64,000 bases of DNA from Sphingorhabdus_B arenilitoris (GCF_042651485.1 NZ_JBHSDH010000013.1:62001-126000), one strand, 5' to 3'. Positions 33,626 through 42,993 are shown, numbered from the stretch's first letter. Translations and numbers: made by a program. Notes: generated by a model not told the origin, from the letters alone.

Positions 33626-34704
33626 ACGCGCCGCAACATTTCCGTTCAGCACAGGGCTTGGCGTCTATCCGTGCGCTTAATCTGGGCGACCCCGGTGAAT
33701 GCGCCCGCATTGATTCTTGGGTCATGGCGCAGGCGGCCGGATCGCCGTTTCACCGGCCGAAATGGCTGAACGCGATTGAACGCGCTACGGGGCAAGAGGC
33801 CCATTGCTTGATCGCTGAAGCGGGGGGTGAGATTGCTGGCATACTCCCTCTGCATATCATGCACTCGCCGTTATTTGGGCGGGCGCTGGTATCATCCGGC
33901 TTCGCCGTCGGCGGGGGCATATTATCCGGTAATCCCGTGGCCGTGAAACAACTTGCCGAGGCAGCATGGCAATTTGCTGAGCGTCGGAGCTGCCCAACCG
34001 TAGAGCTGCGCGGCGGGGCGATGCCCGGCGGCGCATGGACCGAAAAAAGCGATGCCCATGCCAATTTCGCCCGCGCCCTGACCAGCGATGATGAGGCGGA
34101 GCTGCTCGCGATACCCAGGAAACAAAGGGCTGAGGTGCGCAAAGGTCTGGCCAATGGTTTGCGCATCACCACTGGCAACGGTAGGCAGGATCGCCGCCAC
34201 CATTATGCGATTTATGCCGAAAGCGTCCGCAATCTCGGCACGCCAGTGTTCCCGCAATCGTTGATGGACGCGGTGCTGGACGGCTTCGGCGATCAGGCCG
34301 ATATATTGACCGTGCTTGATGGCGACCGGCCGGTGGCGAGCGTGTTGAGCCTCTATCATAATGGCATCGTCATGCCTTATTGGGGCGGCGGAATATGGGA
34401 TGCGCGGCGTCTGCGCGCCAATGACGTTATGTATTATGCGCTGATGAACCATGCCCGGCAAAAAGGCTGCCATAGTTTTGATTTTGGCCGCAGCAAAACA
34501 GGCAGCGGAGCATATCATTTCAAGAAAAATTGGGGTTTCGAACCCGATCCGCTGTCTTATGCAGTGCGCACGGCGGATGGCGGCGAACCGCGCGACGTGA
34601 ACCCGAATAGCCCGAAATATAAGATGCAAATCGCGCTCTGGCAGCGGCTGCCCTTATCCATCGCCAACCGTTTAGGCCCTTGGATCGCCAAAGGATTGGG
34701 ATAG
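33622..34704 (+). CDS. FemAB-family XrtA-associated protein
   Basis: A 360-residue GNAT-fold protein of the FemAB-like type (TIGR03019). FHRPKWLNAIERATGQEA and the C-terminal FDFGRSKTGSGAYHFKKNWGFE are the family hallmarks. FemAB enzymes transfer an amino acid from tRNA to peptidoglycan; here the acceptor may be the polysaccharide or an unknown amine. ATG at 33622 overlaps the deacetylase stop, and its own stop overlaps the GTG of the next gene. Confidence 0.9.
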   Translation: MNAPQHFRSAQGLASIRALNLGDPGECARIDSWVMAQAAGSPFHRPKWLNAIERATGQEAHCLIAEAGGEIAGILPLHIMHSPLFGRALVSSGFAVGGGILSGNPVAVKQLAEAAWQFAERRSCPTVELRGGAMPGGAWTEKSDAHANFARALTSDDEAELLAIPRKQRAEVRKGLANGLRITTGNGRQDRRHHYAIYAESVRNLGTPVFPQSLMDAVLDGFGDQADILTVLDGDRPVASVLSLYHNGIVMPYWGGGIWDARRLRANDVMYYALMNHARQKGCHSFDFGRSKTGSGAYHFKKNWGFEPDPLSYAVRTADGGEPRDVNPNSPKYKMQIALWQRLPLSIANRLGPWIAKGLG

Positions 34705-35924
34705 TGGCAGAGATATTATTTCTCGCCCACCGCATCCCATGGCCTGCCGATCGGGGCGATAAAATCCGGTCTTATCATATCTTGCAGCATCTCGCGCAAA
34801 TGGGCCCCGTGCATGTTGGTAGCTTCGCCGATGACGACCGCGATATGAGCTTTGTCGCTGAAATGGAGCCGAACTTTGCGTCGGTCCATGCGGAAAAACG
34901 GGTCAAGCCGCAGTGGCAGGCGGGGCTAGAGGCGCTGCGTTCCGGCAGACCCATTTCGGTGGAAAGCTTCGCATCACCGTCAATGGCCAATTGGGTGAAC
35001 AGCGTGCTGGCAAGCCGCCCAATCAGCCACATTTTCGTTTTCTCCGGCCAAATGGCACAATATATTCCGGATGATTTTGCTGGGCGGATCATCATGGATT
35101 TCGTCGACGTGGATAGCGCCAAATTTGAACGCTATGCGAGCGAAGGCGGGGCGTTTATGCGCTGGGTCAATCGCCGCGAAGGCCGTTTGCTCGCTGCTTT
35201 TGAACATCAAGTCGCTGCCCGCGCCGATGCCAGCTTGTTCGTCAGCGAAGCCGAGGCAGCGCTTTTCCGGCAGCGTAGCGGGCTTAGCGCTGATATAGTC
35301 CTGCCCATTGGCAATGGCATTGATACGATCAGCTATGACCCGCTGGCGGACATACCAAGAGCAAAGGGCGTGCCGCGTGGGAAGATTATTATGTTCACCG
35401 GGCAAATGGATTACCGCCCGAATATAGAGGCAGTGGATGACTTTGCCCGCCGCGCGATGCCCGCCATTTTGCAACGCCACGCGGATGCCAAATTTATAAT
35501 CGTTGGCCGCAGCCCCACCGACGCAGTTAAAGCGCTCGCAAATTTGCCCGGCGTGACTGTGACAGGGGCGGTTGACGATGTGCGTAGTTGGTTAACGGCG
35601 GCTCATGTGGTGGCCGCGCCGCTGCGCATCGCCCGGGGGATTCAGAATAAAGTGCTGGAAGCGATGGCCATGGCAAAACCGGTGGTTGCCTCTGCTGCTG
35701 CGGCCGAAGGGATAGAAGCCACTGACGGCGTTCATTTCCACGTCGCCGCCAATATCGGCGAAGAAATTGAAAAAATCTGCGCCTTGTTAAGTGATGCCGA
35801 GGCCGCAAAAAGGCTCGGTATCAGCGCGCGTTTGCATGTGCAGCAACATTATAGCTGGGATGGTCAGCTGGCCCCTTTGGATGCGTTGATGTCAATTAAG
35901 CCGCTCCGCGAGGCGGCGGAATGA
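34704..35924 (+). CDS. XrtA-system glycosyltransferase (TIGR03087-type)
   Basis: A GT4-like glycosyltransferase of 406 residues. AEILFLAHRIPWPADRGDKI starts the family. The donor-binding C-terminal half has MFTGQMDYRPNIEAV, FIIVGRSPTDAVKAL and a PLRIARGIQNKVLEAMAMAK segment with the catalytic Glu region. Start is GTG at 34704, one base within the preceding stop. Cytoplasmic; builds the lipid-linked repeat unit. Confidence 0.92.
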   Translation: MAEILFLAHRIPWPADRGDKIRSYHILQHLAQMGPVHVGSFADDDRDMSFVAEMEPNFASVHAEKRVKPQWQAGLEALRSGRPISVESFASPSMANWVNSVLASRPISHIFVFSGQMAQYIPDDFAGRIIMDFVDVDSAKFERYASEGGAFMRWVNRREGRLLAAFEHQVAARADASLFVSEAEAALFRQRSGLSADIVLPIGNGIDTISYDPLADIPRAKGVPRGKIIMFTGQMDYRPNIEAVDDFARRAMPAILQRHADAKFIIVGRSPTDAVKALANLPGVTVTGAVDDVRSWLTAAHVVAAPLRIARGIQNKVLEAMAMAKPVVASAAAAEGIEATDGVHFHVAANIGEEIEKICALLSDAEAAKRLGISARLHVQQHYSWDGQLAPLDALMSIKPLREAAE

Positions 35925-37465
35925 CAGCAATGTCTTCTCGCCTCGACGATTGGGTGGGGCCAGCCAGCGGCGGCACGGACATGATTTGGCGCCGGTCGCT
36001 ACTGATGCTGGTGGGCATGTGGGTAGGTATATTGCTGCTATTCTGGCGCGATGCAGCCGATATGGCGGTAATTTGGTGGACGAGTTCCACCTTTAACCAT
36101 TGCCTGCTGATTCTGCCCATCCTCGGCTGGCTGGTGGTGATGCGCAAGACTGAACTGGCGGCGCTTGTTCCTGTCACTTGGTGGCTGCCTTTATTATATG
36201 TCGCGGCGGGCTCATTTGGTTGGCTGCTCGGCGATGCAGCGAGCGTTGCACTCGCGCGGCAATTGGGTCTGATTATGATGTTGCAGGGAACGGCTGCGGC
36301 ACTGCTTGGTCCCAATGTGACTCGTGGTTTGTCCTTTCCCCTATTTTATATGTTCTTCCTTTTGCCTTTCGGCGAAGAGGCTGTGCCAGCGCTCCAATTG
36401 GTAACCGCCGATATGTGCATGTTTCTGCTTGGCTTATTTGGCATACCTGCGCATATTGAAGGGATATTTATTTCGACACCAGCGGGTCTTTTTCGCGTGG
36501 CTGAGGCTTGTTCAGGGGTGAAATTCCTGATCGCGATGGTGGCGCTCGGCGCGTTGATATCTAATCTCTGTTTCACAAGCTGGAACCGGCGGGCAATTTT
36601 CATGGCGGCCTGTTTCATAGTCCCGATAATCGCCAATGGTATCCGCGCTTTTGCCACTATCTACATCGCCGAATTTCGCGGCATTGAATCGGCGGCCGGG
36701 TTCGACCATGTTTTTTACGGCTGGATATTTTTCGGCATTGTGATCGCGGTCATCATCGGCGGCGCATGGCGCTATTTCGATAAAAGCCCCGATGCGCCCG
36801 CTTTTGATCCCGCCCGCTTGCAAATGCCCGCCCGGTTTCAGGTTTCAGCGAAGGCGGTGATGATCGGATTGGGCTTGATCATCGCTATCCCCGCTGCTTG
36901 GCCCGTCATAATTTCGGCCCAGGTGCCGCCTTTGCCAGAGCAGATTGATCTGCCGCGCCCTGCCGGTTGGCAAATTGTGGACCATCAAAGCGGGCAGCAT
37001 TGGAGCCCGCGTTTTGATGGAGCGAGCCGGATATTATATGCTCGGTACCGCAATCGCGCAGGCCAAGAGGTTGATTTTTTCGCCGCACTCTATGACCGGC
37101 AAAGCGAAGGACGCGAAATTGTCGGATATGGTCAAGGCGCGATTGATCCCGATGGTGGCTGGTCCTGGGTCGAAAATATCCCTGCACCGCAAGGGGCCAA
37201 AGCGGAAAAAATTATGGGCGCAGGCGGGGTGCTGCGTGACGTAGTCAGCTATTATCGCATCGGCGGCGTGACCAGCGGATCGGCGAGCCGGATCAAGCTG
37301 GCGACGATGAAGGCAAAGCTGTTGGGGGGTGATCAACAGGCTGCGGCCATATTGCTGTCCGCGCCCTATAAGGGCAAAGCGTCGCAAATTGCCGCGATTA
37401 ACGGCTTTGCCAACGATATGGGAAATATTGACAAAGTTGCTGACCAGATGATGGGGGTGCGCTAA
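35921..37465 (+). CDS. xrtA: Exosortase A with C-terminal EpsI domain
   Basis: A 514-residue multipass membrane protein. The exosortase catalytic residues are Cys197 in VAEACSGVKFLIAMVALG, Arg242 in ANGIRAFATIYIAEFRG and His263 in GFDHVFYGW. Eight or so hydrophobic segments precede residue 285. The C-terminal 190 residues form the EpsI (DUF3485) domain, starting near PLPEQIDLPRPAGWQIVDHQ and containing RYRNRAGQEVDFFAALYDRQ. Exosortases cleave PEP-CTERM sorting signals. ATG at 35921 overlaps the previous stop. Confidence 0.93.
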   Translation: MTAMSSRLDDWVGPASGGTDMIWRRSLLMLVGMWVGILLLFWRDAADMAVIWWTSSTFNHCLLILPILGWLVVMRKTELAALVPVTWWLPLLYVAAGSFGWLLGDAASVALARQLGLIMMLQGTAAALLGPNVTRGLSFPLFYMFFLLPFGEEAVPALQLVTADMCMFLLGLFGIPAHIEGIFISTPAGLFRVAEACSGVKFLIAMVALGALISNLCFTSWNRRAIFMAACFIVPIIANGIRAFATIYIAEFRGIESAAGFDHVFYGWIFFGIVIAVIIGGAWRYFDKSPDAPAFDPARLQMPARFQVSAKAVMIGLGLIIAIPAAWPVIISAQVPPLPEQIDLPRPAGWQIVDHQSGQHWSPRFDGASRILYARYRNRAGQEVDFFAALYDRQSEGREIVGYGQGAIDPDGGWSWVENIPAPQGAKAEKIMGAGGVLRDVVSYYRIGGVTSGSASRIKLATMKAKLLGGDQQAAAILLSAPYKGKASQIAAINGFANDMGNIDKVADQMMGVR

Positions 37466-37475
37466 GCGGCTATCT

Positions 37476-39368
37476 ATGTGCGGAATTGCAGGCATTTTTC
37501 ATGTGGAAACGGCAAAGCCGGTGGATCCAGAACGGGTGCGCCGGATGACCGACGCGATTGCCCATCGCGGTCCCGATGGTTCGGGCGTGTGGACCGCCGC
37601 GGGCGTTGGGTTCGGCCATAGGCGGCTGTCGATCATCGACCTGGCGGGCGGGGGGCAGCCGATGCACTCCGCCGATGGCAAAGCGGTTCTGGTTTTCAAC
37701 GGCGAAATATATAATTTCCGAGAATTGCGGCGGCAATTGGAGCAGGCCGGATATGCTTTTCGAACCGATAGCGACAGCGAGGTTATCTTGCATGGTTGGC
37801 GGCATTGGGGGACGGATTGTGTAACGCATTTCCACGGTTTTTTTGCTTTTGCCATTTATGATCTAACGCAAAAGCAGCTGTTTCTGGCGCGCGACCGGCT
37901 GGGCGTGAAGCCGCTATATTATGCGGACCTTGCCGATGGCAGTATCATTTTCGGGTCAGAGTTAAAGGCGCTGATGGCGCATCCGGCGCTGCGCCGCGAA
38001 GCCGATTTGGGCGCAGTCGATGATTTTTTAAGCTTCGGCTATGTTCCCGACCACACTTGTTTGATCAGCGGGGTAAAGAAGCTACCTGCCGGACACACCA
38101 TGCTGCTCCAACAAGGCCGCCCGCGTCCGCAGCCAGTGGAATATTGGGACATTGATTTCTCCAACCGGATCAAAGGGTCGCAGGAGGAATTGGAGGAGGA
38201 GCTGCTGCGCCTGATGAAGCAAGCAGTCGAATCGCGCATGGTCGCCGACGTACCGCTTGGGGCGTTTCTATCGGGCGGGGTGGACAGCAGCAGCGTCGTT
38301 GCACTGATGGCGGAAATATCCCGGCAACCGGTAAAAACCTGCTCCATCGGTTTTGACGTCGGGGAGTTGGATGAAAGCGCCTATGCCGACACCGTCGCCA
38401 AACGCTTCCTCACCGATCATCGCAGCCGGCAGGTGGGCAGCGATGATTTTCAATTGATTGATACGCTTGCCTTTCATTTTGATGAACCGTTTGCCGATGC
38501 CAGCGCGCTGCCAACTTACCGGGTTTGCGAACTCGCGCGGGAACAGGTGAAGGTGGCCTTGTCGGGGGATGGCGCGGATGAGGCGATGGCCGGTTATCGC
38601 CGTCACGTATTTCATCACGGCGAGGAAACAGCACGCGGCATGATACCGGCTGCGCTGCGCTCGGCCCTATTGGGGCCGCTAGGCCGTGCCTATCCCAAGG
38701 CCGATTGGGCGCCCCGGCCGCTGCGTGCCAAAACGACCTTGCTGTCGCTCGCGCGTTCGGGGGAGGAAGGCTATGCCGAAGCCGTGGGCGTGACCGGCCC
38801 CGCCATCCGGCATCAACTCTATTCTGGCCGCGCCAAGGGCATATTGCAGGGATATCGCGCCGAAGAGCATATGCACCGGTTGATGCGCGGCGCGCCTGCG
38901 CGCTCCGGGCTCGACCGTGCGCAATATGCCGATATGAAGTTATGGCTGCCCGGTGATATATTGACCAAGCTGGACCGGACCAGCATGGCAGTAGGATTAG
39001 AGGCGCGGGAGCCTTTGCTTGACCACCGGCTGATAGAATTCACTGCAAAGCTGCCTGAAAATATGCGTGTGCGCCGGGGGCAGGGCAAATATCTGATGAA
39101 GCAGACGATGGAGCGCTATCTGCCCAAGGATATCCTCTACCGGCCAAAAATGGGCTTTGTCACGCCGGTTGCCCAGTGGCTGCGTGGTCCCTTGGCCGAT
39201 AGCGCGCGGGGGATAGCAAACAGCCAGATATTGGCGTCAATGCAATGGTTTGACAGCGCCGCGATTGGCAAGATCGCAGAGGATCATATCGCCGGGCGCA
39301 GCGACCACGGGCGGCTATTGTGGCAGCTGATTATGCTCGAAAAATCGGTTGCCCGGATATTCGGTTAA
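37476..39368 (+). CDS. XrtA-system asparagine synthase-like amidotransferase
   Basis: A 630-residue protein of the TIGR03108 type. The N-terminal class II glutaminase has Cys2 (CGIAGIFHVE), and RGPDGSGVW plus GHRRLSIIDL are conserved. The C-terminal synthetase has the PP-loop SGGVDSSSVVALMAEI and ALSGDGADEAMAGYRRH. It probably amidates a sugar or amino acid of the polymer rather than free aspartate. The start lies ten bases after xrtA. Last gene of the locus. Confidence 0.93.
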   Translation: MCGIAGIFHVETAKPVDPERVRRMTDAIAHRGPDGSGVWTAAGVGFGHRRLSIIDLAGGGQPMHSADGKAVLVFNGEIYNFRELRRQLEQAGYAFRTDSDSEVILHGWRHWGTDCVTHFHGFFAFAIYDLTQKQLFLARDRLGVKPLYYADLADGSIIFGSELKALMAHPALRREADLGAVDDFLSFGYVPDHTCLISGVKKLPAGHTMLLQQGRPRPQPVEYWDIDFSNRIKGSQEELEEELLRLMKQAVESRMVADVPLGAFLSGGVDSSSVVALMAEISRQPVKTCSIGFDVGELDESAYADTVAKRFLTDHRSRQVGSDDFQLIDTLAFHFDEPFADASALPTYRVCELAREQVKVALSGDGADEAMAGYRRHVFHHGEETARGMIPAALRSALLGPLGRAYPKADWAPRPLRAKTTLLSLARSGEEGYAEAVGVTGPAIRHQLYSGRAKGILQGYRAEEHMHRLMRGAPARSGLDRAQYADMKLWLPGDILTKLDRTSMAVGLEAREPLLDHRLIEFTAKLPENMRVRRGQGKYLMKQTMERYLPKDILYRPKMGFVTPVAQWLRGPLADSARGIANSQILASMQWFDSAAIGKIAEDHIAGRSDHGRLLWQLIMLEKSVARIFG

Positions 39369-39390
39369 GGGCGGCAAGATTTCCCTAACC
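39363..39390. terminator. Hairpin spanning the stops of the amidotransferase and truA
   Basis: GGTTA-GGG (39363-39371, one bulged A) pairs with CCCTAACC (39383-39390) around an eleven-base loop. The TAA of the amidotransferase and the TAG of truA (minus strand) are inside the arms. No T-run, so terminator function is plausible but unproven. Confidence 0.4.
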
Positions 39391-40131
39391 CTGCGGATAG
39401 ACGGCATCGACAAAATATAATCCGTCGGGCGGGGCATTATGGCCCAATCGTGCACGGTCCTTTGCGTCCAATGCGTTTTGCAGGTCTACCGCGCTCCATT
39501 TACCCCGGCCGACCAGCGCGAGACAGCCGACCATAGAGCGCACCTGATGATGCAGAAAGCTGCGCGCTGCGGCCTCGACAATCACCCGCTCCCCGTCGCG
39601 CCGCACGTCCAACCGGTCGAGCGTTTTGATCGGGCTGTCCGATTGGCATTCAGTCGACCGAAAAGTGGTGAAGTCATGCAGTCCGGTAAGCAACTGCGCG
39701 GCTTCATGCATCGCATCGCTGTCCAGCGGAAAGGGGATTTGCCATGCCTTTCCCTTTTCCAGCGCCAATGGTGCGCGACGGTTGACGATATGATATTCAT
39801 AGGCGCGGCCGGTGCAGCTAAACCGGCTATGCCATTCATCATCGACAATCTCACAGGCGCGGATGGCAATCGGGGCTGGACGCAAATGGGCATTGAGGGC
39901 GCCTGCCAGACGGAAGCCGGTCAAATGCGTATCGAGATCGAAATGCCCGCGCATCGCAAGCGCATGAACCCCGGCGTCGGTGCGCCCTGCCGAATAAACC
40001 GGAATATCCGTGCCGCAGGTTTTACGCAGCGCTTTTTCAATTTCACCCTGCACCGTCGGCGCATTATCCTGACGCTGCCACCCGGCATAGGGGCCGCCAT
40101 CATATTCAATCGTCAAAGCAAAACGCGGCAT
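39385..40131 (-). CDS. truA: tRNA pseudouridine(38-40) synthase
   Basis: Converts uridines 38-40 of the anticodon arm to pseudouridine. The catalytic Asp is in YSAGRTDAGVHALAM; RFALTIEYDGGPYAGWQRQD is the N-terminal signature and ARSFLHHQVRSMVGCL the C-terminal one. 248 residues. Its ATG overlaps the fmt stop (TAATG), and the two form an operon typical of alphaproteobacteria (often with def). Confidence 0.96.
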   Translation of the reverse strand: MPRFALTIEYDGGPYAGWQRQDNAPTVQGEIEKALRKTCGTDIPVYSAGRTDAGVHALAMRGHFDLDTHLTGFRLAGALNAHLRPAPIAIRACEIVDDEWHSRFSCTGRAYEYHIVNRRAPLALEKGKAWQIPFPLDSDAMHEAAQLLTGLHDFTTFRSTECQSDSPIKTLDRLDVRRDGERVIVEAAARSFLHHQVRSMVGCLALVGRGKWSAVDLQNALDAKDRARLGHNAPPDGLYFVDAVYPQG

Positions 40132-41036
40132 TAAAGCAGCACTCCGGCCGGAATTTTATTGCCTTTCAGAAACTCTCCGATGGACATAGCAGGCTTGCCC
40201 GCACGCTGGATCAGCTGAGGATGGATCGCCCCACTTTTACAAGCAATCGTCAATCGGTCGTCCATGACCATGCCTTCGGGGCCAAGCTCCTGTGCTATTT
40301 CGGTGACATCGCATTTCAATATCCGGTATCGCTGTCCGTCATATTCGAACCAGGCGCTCGGATAAAAAGCGCGCACTTGACGCTCGACTGCACTGGCATC
40401 CTGCCCGAAATTCAGTCTCGTTTCGGACTTGTCAATTTTCGAGGCATAGGTCACGCCTTCGCTTGGTTGCGGCTGTGCCGGGTATGCAGGAAGGTCGGCC
40501 AAAACCTGCACCATCAAATCCGCGCCCATAGCGGCAAGCTCCTGCGTTAGCTCGCTGCTGGTCTTACGGGCAATCGGCGTCGTCGCAGCGGCGCGCACGC
40601 CACCAGTATCCAGCCCTGCCTCCATCTGCATCACCATCACGCCGGTTTCTTGGTCTCCGGCCAATATCGCCCGCTGCACCGGCGCCGCACCGCGCCAGCG
40701 TGGCAGCAGCGAACCATGGACGTTCAGGCAGCCATGGGCCGGCGCATCCAGCACCGGTTGCGGCAGGATCAATCCATAAGCGGCGACCACCGCAATATCG
40801 AGGTTGAGCGCAGCAAAAGCGGCCTGCTCTTCCGCGCCCTTAAGCGACACGGGCGTGCGCAGTTCGATCCCAAGCTGTTCGGCGCGGGCGTGGACCGGCG
40901 AAGGGGATAGCTTCTTTCCCCGGCCAGCCCGGCGTGGCGGCTGAGAATAGACGGCGGCAATGTCATGCCCCGCCGCCGCCAGCGCGTTAAGCGTCGGCAC
41001 GGCAAATTCCGGTGTTCCCATAAAGGCGATGCGCAT
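40131..41036 (-). CDS. fmt: Methionyl-tRNA formyltransferase
   Basis: Formylates initiator Met-tRNA. The 10-formyl-THF domain has VHGSLLPRWRGAAPVQRAI with the catalytic His, and MRIAFMGTPEFAVPTL is the family start, so ATG at 41036 is preferred over one seven codons upstream. 301 residues, slightly below the usual 310. Divergent from recR by 41 bases and coupled to truA. Confidence 0.95.
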   Translation of the reverse strand: MRIAFMGTPEFAVPTLNALAAAGHDIAAVYSQPPRRAGRGKKLSPSPVHARAEQLGIELRTPVSLKGAEEQAAFAALNLDIAVVAAYGLILPQPVLDAPAHGCLNVHGSLLPRWRGAAPVQRAILAGDQETGVMVMQMEAGLDTGGVRAAATTPIARKTSSELTQELAAMGADLMVQVLADLPAYPAQPQPSEGVTYASKIDKSETRLNFGQDASAVERQVRAFYPSAWFEYDGQRYRILKCDVTEIAQELGPEGMVMDDRLTIACKSGAIHPQLIQRAGKPAMSIGEFLKGNKIPAGVLL

Positions 41037-41077
41037 ATGTCTTTTCCTTTGTTGCAAAGCGCCCTAATGATGTCGTC

Positions 41078-41674
41078 ATGGCATCGCAAGAAATAGACGC
41101 ATTGGCGCAGGCATTATCAAAACTTCCCGGGCTTGGCCCCCGGTCTGCGCGGCGAGTGGTGCTGCATTTGATGAAAAAACGCGAAAGCGTGATGCAGCCG
41201 CTGCTCCGCGCACTCGAAAATGTCAACGAACGGCTGGTGACGTGCGAAAATTGCGGCAATATTGATACCGTGACCCCCTGCGGCATTTGCGCTGACCCGC
41301 GCCGCGACAGCCGGTCAATCTGTGTGATTGAGGATGTGTCGGATCTTTGGGCGCTGGAACGGTCGCGTTTATTTCCGGGGACTTTTCATGTGCTGGGCGG
41401 AAAATTGTCGGCGCTCGATGGCGTGCGGCCAGAAGATTTGAATATCGACGCATTGGTCACCCGTGTTGCGGCCGGCGGGATTGATGAAGTCGTGCTCGCA
41501 ATGAATGCAACATTGGAGGGACAGACGACCGCTCATTATCTGGCCGAGCGGTTGGAAAGCTACCCAATACGCCTGACACAGCTGGCACACGGTGTGCCAG
41601 TGGGCGGAGAGCTTGATTATCTCGACGACGGGACGCTGGCACAGGCGCTGCGTGCCAGGCGGCCCGTGGGGTAG
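41078..41674 (+). CDS. recR: Recombination protein RecR
   Basis: RecFOR pathway protein that helps load RecA at gaps. N-terminal HhH region (LSKLPGLGPRSARRVVLHL), C4 zinc finger (CENCGNIDTVTPCGIC) and TOPRIM domain (ICVIEDVSDLWALE, then HVLGGKLSALDGVRPEDL) are all present in 198 residues. dnaX and the YbaB gene, its common neighbours, are not adjacent. Confidence 0.97.
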   Translation: MASQEIDALAQALSKLPGLGPRSARRVVLHLMKKRESVMQPLLRALENVNERLVTCENCGNIDTVTPCGICADPRRDSRSICVIEDVSDLWALERSRLFPGTFHVLGGKLSALDGVRPEDLNIDALVTRVAAGGIDEVVLAMNATLEGQTTAHYLAERLESYPIRLTQLAHGVPVGGELDYLDDGTLAQALRARRPVG

Positions 41675-41729
41675 AATTTACCCAGCAGTTTTGGTTGTAA
41701 ATAGGGGCGATATTGCCTAAATTACCGCT

Positions 41730-42284
41730 ATGGCTATTTTACCGATTTTAGAAGTCCCCGACCCACGATTGAAAACCATATCGCAGCCGGTGACCGAATT
41801 TAACGCCGATCTGCGCAAGCTGGTCGAGGATATGTTTGAAACCATGTATGACGCGCCGGGCATCGGCCTTGCTGCGATCCAAGTGGGCGTGCCGAAACGC
41901 GTGCTGGTCATTGACCTTCAGGAACCGGCACCGCATGATCATGAACATGGCGAACATTGCAATCACGATCATGACGTGGTCCGCGATCCCCGTATCTTCA
42001 TCAATCCCGAAATCCTCGATCCGTCCGAAGATATGGCCAGCTATAATGAAGGCTGTCTGTCGGTGCCCGATCAATATGCTGAGGTGGACCGCCCCGCAAA
42101 AATCCGCGCCCGTTGGCAGGATTTGGACGGCAAAACCCATGAAGAGGAAATGGACGGGTTGATGGCGACTTGCCTTCAACATGAAATGGACCATTTGGAA
42201 GGCATATTGTTCATCGACCATCTCAGCCGGTTGAAACGGCAAATGGTCCTGAAAAAATTGAATAAACAGCGTAAAGCAGCTTAA
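41730..42284 (+). CDS. def: Peptide deformylase with a His-rich insert
   Basis: Removes the formyl group from nascent proteins. Motif 1 GIGLAAIQVG, motif 2 EGCLSVP (metal Cys) and motif 3 QHEMDHLEG (metal His pair and catalytic Glu) are intact. Between the first two motifs, after VLVIDLQEPAP, lies HDHEHGEHCNHDHD (about residues 69-84), an insertion with six His and one Cys. Other family members have a shorter or acidic loop there. 184 residues. No riboswitch or unusual start is seen. Confidence 0.96.
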   Translation: MAILPILEVPDPRLKTISQPVTEFNADLRKLVEDMFETMYDAPGIGLAAIQVGVPKRVLVIDLQEPAPHDHEHGEHCNHDHDVVRDPRIFINPEILDPSEDMASYNEGCLSVPDQYAEVDRPAKIRARWQDLDGKTHEEEMDGLMATCLQHEMDHLEGILFIDHLSRLKRQMVLKKLNKQRKAA

Positions 42285-42292
42285 ACCGAAGG

Positions 42293-42311
42293 CCTAGGTC
42301 CTGACCCTAAA
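42293..42311. terminator. Palindromic element at the convergent ends of def and a membrane gene
   Basis: CTAGGTC (42294-42300) and GACCCTA (42303-42309) form a short imperfect hairpin with a two-base loop and one bulge. On the minus strand it reads TTAGGGTCAGGACC and includes the TAG stop of the membrane protein gene. Similar stop-embedded elements occur at other gene ends here. Confidence 0.35.
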
Positions 42312-42993
42312 ACCAATCGCGGAACCATTTGCCGGTTCGCGCGATATGTTTCTTGTCCACTTTTTCGCCTAGCTTCATGTTTAAGAAGACGAAAACATAT
42401 ATCGGGATGAATATCAGGATTAGGATTGCGGGCAGCGGTCCTTGCATCTGCGGCTCAGCAACCATGATAACGCCGACAATGATTAAGAGTATAACAAACC
42501 CCCAAATATGAAAATGGCGAAATATGTTTTCCCGCTTAGCGACCATTTCGCCAACCGGATCTCGAAATTGTAGTTTTTGTTCAATTTTGCCGCGCAAGGC
42601 GTTGCAGCTTTGTCTGAACCTCAAATAGGGTTGGCTCGCAACATATACGCCAATTGCCATCGGCATAGTGACAGTTAAAAACATGTTCAGTTCCAACATT
42701 GTGCACAAAAATATTGTCACAAAAAAGGTTACAATCATCGACAGCATCAAGTCGCTTACGACCAATGTCTCTTCTGCGACATAACGCTCGACTATATGGT
42801 TCGCATCGGCCAGCCAAATGTCTTGCTCTGCACGTGTTATTGGCAGCGCATGGCCATTCCGATCATAATAGACCAGCATTTCGCGATCATCGCTGAACCA
42901 CCGAGCCAGTTTGGCCTTCTGCCCTTGCTCCAACTGTTCGAATTTATCGTTCGGGAAAAACCCTGTTTGCCAGTTCCACGCCATGCTGAGCAT
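42307..42993 (-). CDS. Membrane protein, unknown
   Basis: A 228-residue protein. The first 80 residues are soluble and hydrophilic (FEQLEQGQKAKLARWFSDD). Two hydrophobic segments lie at about 82-118 and two at about 165-205, followed by a basic tail ending in RTGKWFRDWF. I do not recognise a family. It converges with def. The ATG at 42993 is followed by another three codons later. Base composition is a little more AT-rich than the neighbours. Confidence 0.65.
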   Translation of the reverse strand: MLSMAWNWQTGFFPNDKFEQLEQGQKAKLARWFSDDREMLVYYDRNGHALPITRAEQDIWLADANHIVERYVAEETLVVSDLMLSMIVTFFVTIFLCTMLELNMFLTVTMPMAIGVYVASQPYLRFRQSCNALRGKIEQKLQFRDPVGEMVAKRENIFRHFHIWGFVILLIIVGVIMVAEPQMQGPLPAILILIFIPIYVFVFLNMKLGEKVDKKHIARTGKWFRDWF

